Source: Sclerodactyla briareus (Eukaryota; Echinodermata; Holothuroidea; Dendrochirotida; Sclerodactylidae). From it: 64,000 nt of DNA. Location: assembly GCA_026419785.1 (NCBI GenBank), contig JAODTK010002865.1:62001-126000 (forward strand), read 5' to 3'. The stretch's first letter is position 1; each line of letters opens with the position of its first letter. The notes under the pieces are model-generated. The model was given only the letters and a program-made list of their open reading frames with translations. It was not told the DNA's origin and ran no database searches. The translations under genes were made by a program, and so were the position numbers. Positions 36,180 through 46,110 of the stretch are shown in pieces.

Positions 36180-36395
36180 AAAGCAGCGGCAGAGGGGGAA
36201 ATCGGCACGTTGTTCTCTAACCATCATACTACTAGCTAGCATCCCCCTGGGCCGCGCCAGGCAGGCACGGCACCGTCGCAGGACCAATCGACGAACGTGG
36301 CAATAACAAAAAGTGCCACCCGGGTCGGCAGGCGCAGTCCCAGATCCCATTCGCAAGATGATGAGAGTGAAACGATCAGTGATCGGATTTACAGA
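36180..36395 (-). CDS. Weak candidate TM5 exon of the GPCR gene
   Basis: After a fair acceptor (GGTCTTGCGCAG/T at 36396/36395, minus strand) one frame reads VNPITDRFTLIIL and, after a hydrophilic stretch, TFCYCHVRRLVLRR. An FTLIIL start and an FCYxxV.R end are what TM5 of GnRH-type receptors look like. An intermediate hydrophobic stretch appears only in another frame, so two frameshifts would be needed. No clear donor follows. The position between the TM4 and TM6 exons is right. This could be coincidence. Confidence 0.25.
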
Positions 36396-36896
36396 CTGCG
36401 CAAGACCACAAATTTTAAATCTGGCCACGTAGTTATGTCACTGGCAGGGACAACCCAATGATTCTCCCACTGGGGGGCTGTAGAGTACTATTTTCCAGAC
36501 GGTGAGACGGCAGCAATTGCACTCTCCCCAGGTATTGCAGCCAGTGAGGAGCACGTGCTTTCTCTTGACTGGAGCTGGCTTGAATCTGCCTCGTTCTAAC
36601 CCCCTCTACATCCCATCTACATTCTCACATTGTTTCATGATTTCGTCTTTCTAATTTTTTCTTCCTTCTTTCTCTTCGTGCTTTGCTAACCGACGATCCT
36701 TCACTTTGCTCCCCGACGACGGTCTAATGTTATAATTAGGGTTTTTCAATGGAGGGAGTAGGGGGGCTATGCCATCCATATGAACCCCTGGATGCACTGT
36801 CCCTTGTTACAAAGGATATTTCGCGTGAGATCGCTGAATTGAAGCGGCCATTATATACTGAGATAGAACAATAATCGTAGATGTTCACTATACATT

Positions 36897-36947
36897 TATC
36901 CAAGTGGTAGAGCGAACCGCGGGTTCAATCCGGTCTGATCATACAAA
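36897..36947 (+). repeat. Truncated tRNA-like SINE head
   Basis: AAGTGGTAGAGCG (D-arm and box A type) is followed almost directly by CGCGGGTTCAATCCG (box B type). The anticodon arm is missing, so this is a decayed tRNA-derived sequence, not a gene. Confidence 0.45.
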
Positions 36948-37713
36948 GAATTACAAAAGGGTACCTGTGCCTTTTCCTGGTCGCAGCACAAGGGAGTTGG
37001 AGCAGGGAAAACGAGGTGTCGGCAATTGCAAGTTGCCGGGCTCGTGTGATGATTACACTACCCCGGCCAGTAAGGTACGGGGACATGTCTTCTTCCGTGT
37101 ACCTTCGTGAAGCGATAATGAGGTGCAGTATCCAGTCTCGCCGTGATGAGCCTGAAATCAGGGTCATTCTCTGTTTTGGCTCGGGAAGTATACCATGAAC
37201 GAGAATCCAATTATTATGTGAACTATTCAACGTTAACGACATGGTTTACGCTGTGTCGTGACTATTCCCATCTAAAGTGAGAGAAAACTGGAATGATGTA
37301 ATACAGGAAAAACGCCTGAGAATGAGATCAAACATATTGAGCCGCCGGGCGAAGCGAGAACTGGGGTAATTGGGGAAAATGCATCATTCCCCGACGTTTG
37401 GTTCGCGTTTATGGGCTCTCTGTGGATTGGACTGCGTTAGGTGCTTGCTGCGACGAGTGGATGGCGACATTTACGGGACGGTCCTGAGTGCGCGTGCGGC
37501 TGCGCATGCGATGCGCCTGCGGACTAGTGGATGGCAAGCTTAAAGGGCCTCTTTAAGAGACAGGGCACGTAGCGTTTTGTGTCAGAGTGTCATTTCTTGT
37601 GGTTTCTCTTGTCTATTGTAGTGCTTTTTCGATAATACAGCTTAAGTATATACTCTTTTGGAGGTATTTGTCAAGTTCTTCAGCCGAGGACCTCGTGCTT
37701 AAGTAGAACACTA

Positions 37714-37790
37714 GTTGGTTCATATTTCAAGGGGCAGGGCGCTTGTACTAAAAGCAAGAGGCCCGTGGTTCAAATCCCGTGAAGCCATCG
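37714..37790 (+). repeat. tRNA-derived SINE head
   Basis: The cloverleaf outline is nearly complete. TGGTTC and GAAGCCA pair as an acceptor stem with one missing base. A GGGGCAGGGCG D-arm end, a CTTGT/GCAAG anticodon stem and a perfect box B (GGTTCAAATCC) follow. The T-stem is mismatched and the anticodon loop is irregular, so it is a pseudogene or SINE head that retains pol III promoter boxes. Confidence 0.55.
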
Positions 37791-40700
37791 CGTCCACCAC
37801 TTTCAGATGTCGTCCTTCGGGCCTTCCTCTTTTTCTTGTTCAGTTTTGTTGTTCCGATTTGATAGGTGGGTCTATCAAAACGTCCCACGTAATTACACTT
37901 ATTGCACACTTGTAATGTAATCTTACGAACCCCACATAACCACTTAATGATCTTACCTCGAGGTGCTTCCTTCTTATTTTAAGAATATGGCTATCGTAGG
38001 CAAACTCACAGTATGATCAGCGGTAAAAGTAAACGAAAAATACTGAATATCAGTACAGCAAAGGAGTATAGGGTTTGTAGGCAGTCCCGGGTACTTCGCC
38101 AAACACTGGTTGAAGGTTTGAAGCTGATCCAGCAGCTAAATCTACGTGGAAGAGGAACATCTGTGGGTACAAAATGGTCCCATCATAAATAGCGGCATCA
38201 ATTAGATTACTTGGCATTAATACATACGATCAGGTAAATGAAAAGGTGAACATTTTAATGAATCTTGCAGCGACAAAAAGGTCACGTCCTCGTCCGTGGA
38301 AAAAAATTCACTGATTGAGGTATCACTTATTAAATGTATTTAGCCTTCACGGGACACTGATATACTGTCCCCAAGTGTTCAAAACAACTCACACAAGACA
38401 CAAAAAAACGGTTTGCACACATACAGTTTATATTGGTCAGTCAATCAGTCAGTTAGTAGTTAGGTTAGTCAGTTAGTTGTTTCTGGACAATAAACGAGAA
38501 GAGAATCTTGGTTATTTTTACCATTATCCGTCAGTCACATGAGAATAGTGACGAAGTAGGCCTGTAGTTGAATACGTGTTCAGGAATATTTGTATTGCTT
38601 AATATCACGATTGTTAATCCTCCAGGTTTGATCGAAGGCCATATTGGGTCCGCTCACCAACAATCCACTCATGTTGTTGCCTGTGCGTCAGAATTATCAG
38701 CAAAAACCTTTTCTGTTTCATATACTACAAGGAGGTTTGTCTCGCTCAGTCCCTCGAGCTGCGTTTGTACCACATGGGTTAACTAAGGTGTAGGACAACC
38801 ATATGTATTATCTGTTACTAGTATTTGTCTCTCCCCCAGTTGACCACATTGCCCCACCAATTGTGGATCTCGGTGCCAGATTCAAGGTCCCAATCCGACA
38901 ATCCTGCTAGGGTCGTAACAGGCCAATCCATTCAATGTTCTTCCATTTCCTAACCAGGATTTTTTTTATGGAGACGCACTACTATCCTGGTTGGAATGTG
39001 CTTTGGACTCTCTGCTGGAGAACAAAAGGGCCGGCATTGCCCCAACTGCGGAAGACTTATTATCTAACTTGAAGCGTTATCTTTCTGGCCCACCTAAGGA
39101 CGGCTTCTTCGGAAACAACAGGGACGGTGGTATTTTATTATACCGACAGCAGAGATGAATACCTATCTCTGAGGAATCGTCAATCCTCGATGGGTGTGTA
39201 CGGCTATGATATGGGTATGTAGTATTATGATTGATTCAGAAAGGAACTGAAGCGCGGCCAAAGATCCCCCCTGATGCTGGTATCGCCTTAAAAAAGTTCG
39301 GGTTTCTTGTTATATCCCGGAGGTTTAGGTTCCGGAACGTAGTTTCGAAAACAGACAGAATAAGTTACGCTAGCCACTGGCTCAGTACCCGTTGGGGTAG
39401 TTTCCTAGACAGTTGGGGAAATAGGGGATCTTCTCATTCGCCAAGTAAATTTCTTGCTAAGAAGCAAGTATTGCTTGCAACCCCCATAGACATCTTTGCA
39501 ATCGCTAAAGGGCAACCCCTCACAGGGAGGATCTGTAGGAAAATCGACCTTTGCAACGGGGCTTCCACAATAGATCCTAAGGGTACGTACAAACCAAAGT
39601 TTTGTTTCCAAACTAAGGAACAACGTTAGAAATTTACAGGAACAAGGATCTGTGCTATGTTGCCTAGGTTCAAGAATATGATTGTCGTAGACGGATCAGC
39701 ATGGTAAACAGTGGGGGCAAACAAAGCACAAACCGTCACTTCAGTGGGTTTGTTAATTGGAATATAACTGCACCAAAGGCGCTTGCGCCAGTTGCAGTTC
39801 TTCCTCCTGTTGATGAGGGTCCTTTTGCCAACCTGCCTTGGCTGGGGGATAGTTGGCGTAGTTAACCTAACTGAAATCGGTATTGAAAGTCGGACTCTGT
39901 GGGTAATAAGTCATTTTATTGGCTTGCCGAAGTCCCCCCTGCCTTACATATTAGCGATCGATTGCAATCCCGTGCAAGCTTTCCTTCATAACGGATGTGA
40001 AGGCTGAACACCAGTTGAGGTCGCACAATTGTTGAGTTTGGAGGTTCAATATGAGAGGAATATAATGACAACTCCATACTGACAAATGGATGCCAAAGCT
40101 TTTTTGTCGTAGTTGATTATGTAGTTGTGATGGTATTAGGCAAATTACGATGCCATTTTCACTCCGTTGCCCCCTCGATCCACTGATCAGTTGAATAGCT
40201 AAAGCACAAACTACCTTCAGCGTGTAGCAATTACGCGAGGGATTTGGTGACATAATCAAAGGTAATTGGTAAGGGGTGTTCGAGCGCGTAAACCGTCTCG
40301 CGACCTTGAAAGCATTGCAACTAGTGCCGCGCCTATGGTTCTACCACCCACAAAAGCCTGGGAAAAATCGGGTAGACTGTAGTCTTTTGATTGTTGCTGA
40401 ATTCAAGAGCATTTGATTACACGATGCACTCTTTAACATTCCGAACTTGCTACATACCCTGTCGGTGTTCTGTGTGGTTTCGCCAGGAAGTGTCTCTTGC
40501 TGGGTATATAAATCCTCTGTTCTAATCAATTTGGGTGTCCTCTACAGAGGGTTTTGTTACGGTTCCTGTGGTGGGATGGTTGTGACTGTAGTATTGTCTC
40601 CGTAGAGTACTGCATGACGTTAACCATTTGTCGCAGCTTTATCTCCAGTTGCGCTAGCTAGCTTTGCACTGACGCAATAGCCACTGACTTCGATCGGGGT

Positions 40701-41106
40701 ATGCTCTTCGTTAAAAGCGCTTGTTTGTGAGGAGTTTTTTTCTTATTAGATTACGGCCTAAATCTGTGCCCCCGTTTCTGAGCTGTAGACCTCAATAACT
40801 CACGCTTGACTGCGTGAGGGTGGGGGGGGGGAGGGGTACTGAAAGGCACTATACAGGTATTGTATAGACGCTAATCTATATTAGTGAAGTTTGTGGTAGT
40901 ACTATGCCATGTCGTAAGGGAAACAAACAAAATACAAGTCTGGAAATAGTTGGTGATAGGTTTCGGCTATTGTATTTGTAATGTAATAATACGGGTTTTT
41001 AGTTCATTGTTTGTATTGGATCCCCCTCGTCATGAATGGACTGAATCGCCAATGCTTCACTCATAAATAGACTCGCCCATGGTCAGTAATTAGCAGTTTC
41101 CCGCCA

Positions 41107-41775
41107 TTGCTTCTTCTTTCCGTATCTCCATCTTGCTCACGGACGTTCAGTACCTACGTAGCCCTTTCTATGGCATCCTCCTGTAACACCGTTCATCTAT
41201 ATCTCTCCATCTTGCTCACATGTGCGTACCTACGTACCTATTCTATGGCATCCTCCTGTACCAAACCGTTTCATCATATATCTCAATTTTGGCTCACATG
41301 TTCAGTACCTACCGTAGCTATTCTTATGGCATCTCCTTTAAACACCGTCATCTATATATCTCCATTTTGCTCACAACGTGCGTACCTACCGTAGCCTATT
41401 CTTTGGCATCCTCCTGTGACACCGTTCATCTATATCTCCTTTGCTCACATGTGCAGTACCTCCGTAGCCTGTTCTATGGCATCCTCCTGTAACACCGTTC
41501 ATCTATATATCTCCATCTTGCGCACCGTGGCAGTACCTACCGTAGCCTATTCTTTGGCATCCTCCTGTGACACCGTTCATCTATATCTCCATTTTGCTCT
41601 ACCATGGCAGTACCTACCGTAGCCTGTTCTATGGCATCCTCCTGTAACACCGTTCATCTATATATCTCCATTTTGCTCACATGTGCGTACCTAAACCGTA
41701 GCCATTCTATGTCATCCTCCTGTAACAGCACGTTCAATTATAACATCTCCATCTCCATCTCACACGTGTAGTACC
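41107..41775 (+). repeat. Minisatellite, 77-78 bp unit, eight copies
   Basis: GGCATCCTCCTGT or a close variant occurs at about 41171, 41249, 41326, 41405, 41476, 41556, 41631 and 41709. Each unit also carries CACCGTTCATCTATAT, CTCCATCTTGCTCACATG and AGTACCTACCGTAGCC. Unit length varies from 71 to 80 by small indels. When a unit is 78 bp, 26 codons stay open and give a peptide repeat containing SMASSCNTVHLY, but the frame breaks often. It lies inside the receptor gene's intron. Confidence 0.9.
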
Positions 41776-42129
41776 TTGATATACGAGTTGCTCCTTCCTG
41801 GGCTCCAAAAGCATGGGCCCTGGCTGTACTCGTTTCGATATTGTATTTTCTATGCGATAATAAGTGACCATTGCTACCAAATTCGTCGTATATTTAAGTC
41901 CGTTATTAATATTTTTTTTTCTCTTGGGCTGTAGTGCTCACGGACACCAGATTGCGACGAGTCCGTTAATAATCGATGAAGTCTTGTCGAGACCTTTGGA
42001 ACCTTTGTAATTTCATTCATTCCCCGGCGGAAGCGGCCATAAGGCCCTCTGGAAATAGCCATAGTGTTACCATGGCACAAACTGTTTAGTAACAACCCAC
42101 CATGAGTGCCTACATGTGGAATGCGAGTG

Positions 42130-42600
42130 TTGCAGCCAGAACGTATGCCTCAATGATCATCATCATGGTCTTGGTCGGGTCGTTTCGACAGAGGATCAGA
42201 ACACTGCCAGGCCGTGGTCCAAGCTGATATTAACTGTCATGAAAAGATGATGCAAAGAGTCCGAAGCTCGAGGAAAACTTCACCGCTTTACAGAGCAAGT
42301 CTCCACCATACCTGTTGGACGTGCGTTGTACCATATTAGGTGCGGGGTCCATGTGGAAATAGGTCACGAAGAGGTCAGTTATGGCGAGATGGAGGATGAG
42401 GAGTCCCACGTCGATTCAGACCGACGCCGCAGCTTTAGGACGAGCAGGAGAGTCGTAAGATAACAACGTCGATGTGATGATCATTATAGCGAGGATGTAA
42501 TTAACGGGACTTACCGAGTGGTTCCATCTCCGGCAGACCTGTGTAGTAGGAACTGTACTGCGGCGAGTCTACCATATTGATACCAGCGGCGTCTGGCAAG
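42130..42600 (-). CDS. First recognised coding exon of the GnRH/corazonin-type GPCR (TM1-TM4)
   Basis: Minus strand. A CCGCAG acceptor (42602-42601) precedes an exon with an ATG at 42575 that starts MVDSPQYSSYYTGLPEMEPL, a plausible outer N-terminus. With several frame changes, TM1 (NYILAIMIIT, then TTLLLVLKLRRR), TM2 (GLLILHLAITDLFVTYFHM, about 42400-42345), TM3 (GGDLLCKAVKF with the conserved cysteine, then GLFASSF), NISLDHGLAV (DRY position, here DHG) and TM4 (KTMMMIIEAYVLAATLAF, 42172-42119) appear in order. LxLAIxDLxVTxFHM and YxGDLLCK are hallmarks of GnRH-type receptors. At least five indels or stops interrupt it. The 3' edge is uncertain; donor-like GT sites lie at about 42112 and 42101. 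Confidence 0.72.
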
Positions 42601-43320
42601 CTGCGGACATAAGCATAGTAGATTCAAAACCGTACCAAGATACAAGTGCTAAGCCATGGATGGGGCATAACCACTACTAGGCTATTTGGAATGTGGAACT
42701 GGCATTATTATCGTGTTAAAGAAATATGGCTCGATGTACGCAACGAATATCAGAATGGAAATTGCTCCTCATAACTCCCCATAAAGTGAAAAACATAGTG
42801 GGAAAGTTTAATAACGAAAACTTTTTATTTGAACAAAGACGCGTCTGAAAACTCGAAATGACCTCCCTTGTTTTGAAGAGACAAACTGTGTATGTGTAAT
42901 GACAGGCGAGTGAATGAGGTGAACGCAGTCCCTGTGTGAGCCGTGTACGACGAATGTGAACCGAGTAAACAGTAAACTGTGCATAAAAGGTAATTAGTAA
43001 TGACAGTCTAACAGTTGTTGAACGACATCTGTCTTCTGCTCAGCTAATTATATGGAATTCTTCGCAGAACCCAATGCAGAACATCCGTATGCTATTTATG
43101 TTAACAAAGTGTTCTTTTGTGAATCATATGTATAACAAACGACATCGCTTGGTAGTATACCTAAATTTGTGGTATCACATGGGATTAACAATAACGAAAA
43201 AGGCTCCTTGGAAAGTTGGAACGATCTTTTTTAGTGTATAGTCTTGGAACATATCACATATATTATGTGGGAGTTGGGTCATGTCTTTCATTACCTATTA
43301 ATGACACAACTCTACCAAGT
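42601..43320. other. Non-coding stretch upstream of the GPCR exon
   Basis: If the receptor has an upstream non-coding exon it would lie here or further right. No promoter or repeat was recognised. Confidence 0.4.
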
Positions 43321-43321
43321 G

Positions 43322-43394
43322 GTGTGCACAATTGGTAGAGCGTTCGGCCTTCCACCGTCAAGTTCCCGTTCGGTCATACCCAGACTTTAGAATA
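43322..43394 (+). mobile_element. tRNA-derived SINE with (CTAT)n tail
   Basis: CACAATTGGTAGAGCGTTCG (box A and D-arm type) and AGTTCCCGTTCGGTCATACC (decayed box B and T-arm) are spaced as in a tRNA. They are followed within 15 bp by a tetranucleotide tract. A tRNA-like head with a simple-repeat tail is the usual SINE layout. The head is short and mutated, so the copy is likely dead. Confidence 0.6.
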
Positions 43395-43397
43395 TCT

Positions 43398-43429
<32 letters not shown>

Positions 43430-43504
43430 CTTATCTATCCATCTATCTAACTATCTATCTATTATCTATCTATCTATCTACTATCTATCATATCTATCTT
43501 CATC
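43395..43504. repeat. (CTAT)n microsatellite
   Basis: About 27 imperfect CTAT units with four small breaks. It probably grew from the tail of the adjacent SINE. Confidence 0.92.
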
Positions 43505-44696
43505 TGTCCACCTACGCATGAACACGCCTGACGTGAGAGTGCGAGTGACATACACCTGTGTGTCCTTTTTCTTTCATGCCAGATTTTGGTAGGGCGACGT
43601 TTGTAGTGCGTGGAATGTCGTAGAATAGATGCCCTTTGTAACGAATTTACCTAGAATATCACAGTGTGATTTCTTTGCATGTATTATCGTAAACTACTTT
43701 GGTCAATGAATGCGATTCTAATCATGAATCGAACTGATCTTTGATGGGTGTGAGAATTGATGGGACATACAGAAACCTGAGTCTGTGAATTTTAAAGGGA
43801 GTAATTTCGTGACCATTGTAGTTATTAACTGTGCACTAATTTATTTTACCCAAATGTGGCTTTCCATAACCCAATTAATTAGTAACCCGAATTCATGACG
43901 TAAAATAACCCCTATCCCATGATCTACGTTTTACGGCGCAAAAGCGTTTACACTGATAAACTAATTTAATCCTCACCCGTGGTGAGAGATAGGAACACAA
44001 GCGTACTGTTTTTTGGAAACGACACTCTCACAAGAAAAACGAGGCTAAATAATTCATCAATGAACCATTTTGATCTCTTGAGTTCCGCTACATGGCTGAT
44101 CCAGCTTCTTGTTCATTGAATCCGAAAAAAAAATGAATACAAGTAGCGTTTTTTTTCAGCTGTTCTGCCTCGCAGGTTACTAAGATTTATATGACAATCT
44201 TTCGCTATTGCATTCGAAAAGACAACAGTCCGTCAATGAAGTTCCATATTTTTCCATACCTTCGCACAAAGAGAGATAATTAGCGACATGCGTGATGTCA
44301 CTTTGATCAACCAGTAGGGAGTCACACGTATGTCCTTGAAACCGTCGTAGGGCCACTGTGGCATGCGCGCGGCATCTGGATATCGCATGCCATGATGGAA
44401 ATTAATGACTTATGATTGGATTATCCTACTGGCTTTTTAAGATCCTCTAGGTCCTCATTTTTTTCATATTTTTTTCCTCACCTAGATATCGTCAGGCTCT
44501 GTCGGTCATGTGTGACCAAATTAAATGTAACGTACTCGGGTTTTCTTTTGACCGTGTTTTGTCCACATACTCAGCCTATCGGAGTGTACGGTTACGGTTA
44601 AACTGAATACAAGATAAGCTGTAAGAGGAATCTCAGAATGGAAATTGTAATCTCCAGTTCCGTTTTGCCTTCATATCAACAATTTTTTTTTGAAAG
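43505..44696. other. Non-coding stretch
   Basis: No supported gene. The only frame over 60 codons (44416-44601, +) has no recognised motif. Confidence 0.45.
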
Positions 44697-44935
44697 GAAC
44701 TCTGCCACATCAAAGTGTGTTGTCCTTTTCTTATGGAACCACTTTGATTTTATACGCACACGTAAAATGCCAACGTGCAGATACAGACTGCGTTGTATCA
44801 ATGGAAAAAAGTCAGTTGTACGGCCCTTTCGTCACCCAGAACGACAAAATTAAAGAAATGAGAAGACAGATTACCGGAAAAAAATTAAGAGGAGAACGAA
44901 ATAAATTAACAGTAAAATTTACCCTTCCAAAATAG
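44697..44935 (+). CDS. Possible terminal exon of an unknown gene
   Basis: A strong acceptor (AATTTTTTTTTGAAAG at 44681-44696) is followed by an uninterrupted frame to a TAG at 44933-44935, about 79 codons in phase 1. The peptide starts LPHQSVLSFSYGTTLILY, contains two cysteines in a KCQRADTDC stretch and SQLYGPFVTQNDKIKEMRRQ, and ends NKLTVKFTLPK. Alternating polar and hydrophobic residues suggest a folded beta-rich domain. I do not recognise the family. It could be a chance open frame after a T-rich tract. Confidence 0.3.
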
Positions 44936-45949
44936 ACCGTGGCACATTTAATGAGAGTGAGGTATGCTCCCTGTTGGGTGTGGGAGGAAGTGGTGACAAC
45001 TACTAAACTGTAATTGCTGGTCCAATAATGTCAGTATGTGGGGCTGAAGGTAGGCCTATATGCTGGAAGGTTGCTAATTGAGAGGAAACATCCTGCATAC
45101 TACATAAACTCGAATCTCTACTGAGCCACGAGCCAATATTTCATTCCTATTGATACTGATGTACTAATCCCCCCTGCCGGAACCTGTCCAATGAACATTG
45201 TCTTCTGCCGCAGGCAACTTTTTTTCTATGAAAGATTAATGCACTGTTTTCCTAAACTTGCTGAGTTTCCTATTGCCAATTGTTTCGGACTGAGGCGAGA
45301 ATAACATGTCAACGTAACTGGTTAATCGCTAAATATACAAGTTTTCTACATTCACCTGTTGTTTAGAATGTAGACTTTGGCAGAAATTGTTTCCTCCTCG
45401 GAAGTTCGAAATACTAAATAATCCTAGTGCCCCTTTCGTGAACTAGTTTATTTGATGAAGGCCGAATGTGTATTACGATGTTTCCTTTATCCCAATGAGC
45501 AGAATAATAGGACATATGTTCTAAGTATTGCTTATGTACTCTGAAGCAAAAAATATAGTGGCTACTTCAGGCATTGCAGTCTTACCTTGTGATCGTGTGG
45601 GTTGAATTAAGTAGAAGAATCGAAGTGATTGAGTTAATGTCTAATACCACATAGGGTTTGAATTGTCATAGATCAAAGTGTCTTATCGGGTTCTCCTTTG
45701 TTCGGCTTTCTAGCTCACTAACCTTTCTAGCCATAACCACACACCAACCAATGTCTGCACCCTCACTTTCTGAACCCCCGCAGCAGTTCTCGCTTCGCCG
45801 CTCTACTGACATTTATTAGTAAGGTGGAAGCTGCAACGCCGCTGTTCTTTCGGCTCAGACTCCACGACAAGGGCAGAAACGAGCGCTACGTACCATACTA
45901 TGCAAACGTACATAAGCGTGGGACTTGGGGCCCCCCTGCACGGCCTTCG
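44936..45949. other. Non-coding stretch
   Basis: Nothing recognised. The sequence becomes GC-richer towards the tRNA-like locus. Confidence 0.45.
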
Positions 45950-46030
45950 ACTACGGCGGTGAAATTTGAACGTTAACCGCTGCAGCACCAGGTTTTGAAG
46001 CCTGACACCTAACCGCTTATCGCACATTAG
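45950..46030 (-). pseudogene. tRNA-Sec-like pseudogene (UCA anticodon loop)
   Basis: On the minus strand, AGCGGTTAGGTGT is followed by CAGGCTTCAAAACCTG, an anticodon arm whose loop contains CTTCAAA (anticodon UCA, with one extra A), then a GTGCTGCAGC long variable arm and GTTCAAATTTCACC (T-arm, box B). A CAGGCTTCAAACCTG arm and a long variable arm are marks of selenocysteine tRNA; tRNA-Ser(UGA) has TGA in this place. The acceptor stem is not recognisable and the T-stem lacks bases, so the locus is probably a pseudogene or a SINE head derived from such a tRNA. Confidence 0.5.
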
Positions 46031-46083
46031 TATCACACCCAGTAACCCATAGAATATCCACTTAAGCATGTCTGTAAAGTCGT

Positions 46084-46110
46084 GGGGGGGGGCGGGGGGG
46101 GGGGGGGGGG
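46084..46110. repeat. Poly-G run
   Basis: About 26 bases of G with one C. It is the longest G run in the window and lies about 55 bp from the tRNA-Sec-like sequence. Confidence 0.9.

Larger units (their letters stand above)
35135..42129 (-). other. Intron region of the GPCR gene
   Basis: This is non-coding between the two recognised receptor exons apart from the possible TM5 exon. It contains a G-rich run at 36107-36121, SINE-head fragments (36897-36947 and 37714-37790), a GTCAGT-rich patch (38446-38482) and the minisatellite at 41107-41775. Two plus-strand or minus-strand frames over 100 codons (39231-39629 + and 37242-36925 -) have no recognised domain. A minus-strand frame 35450-35190 directly upstream of the last exon is also unassigned. 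Confidence 0.5.

Noticed and set aside
36925..37242. Minus-strand 105-codon frame as a possible third-loop exon of the GPCR
   Set aside because: Contains a charged RRYTEEDMSPYLTGRG stretch of loop-like character, but no transmembrane segment or firm splice sites.
39231..39629. 132-codon plus-strand frame in the receptor intron
   Set aside because: No domain, no repeat partner and no splice context; likely chance.
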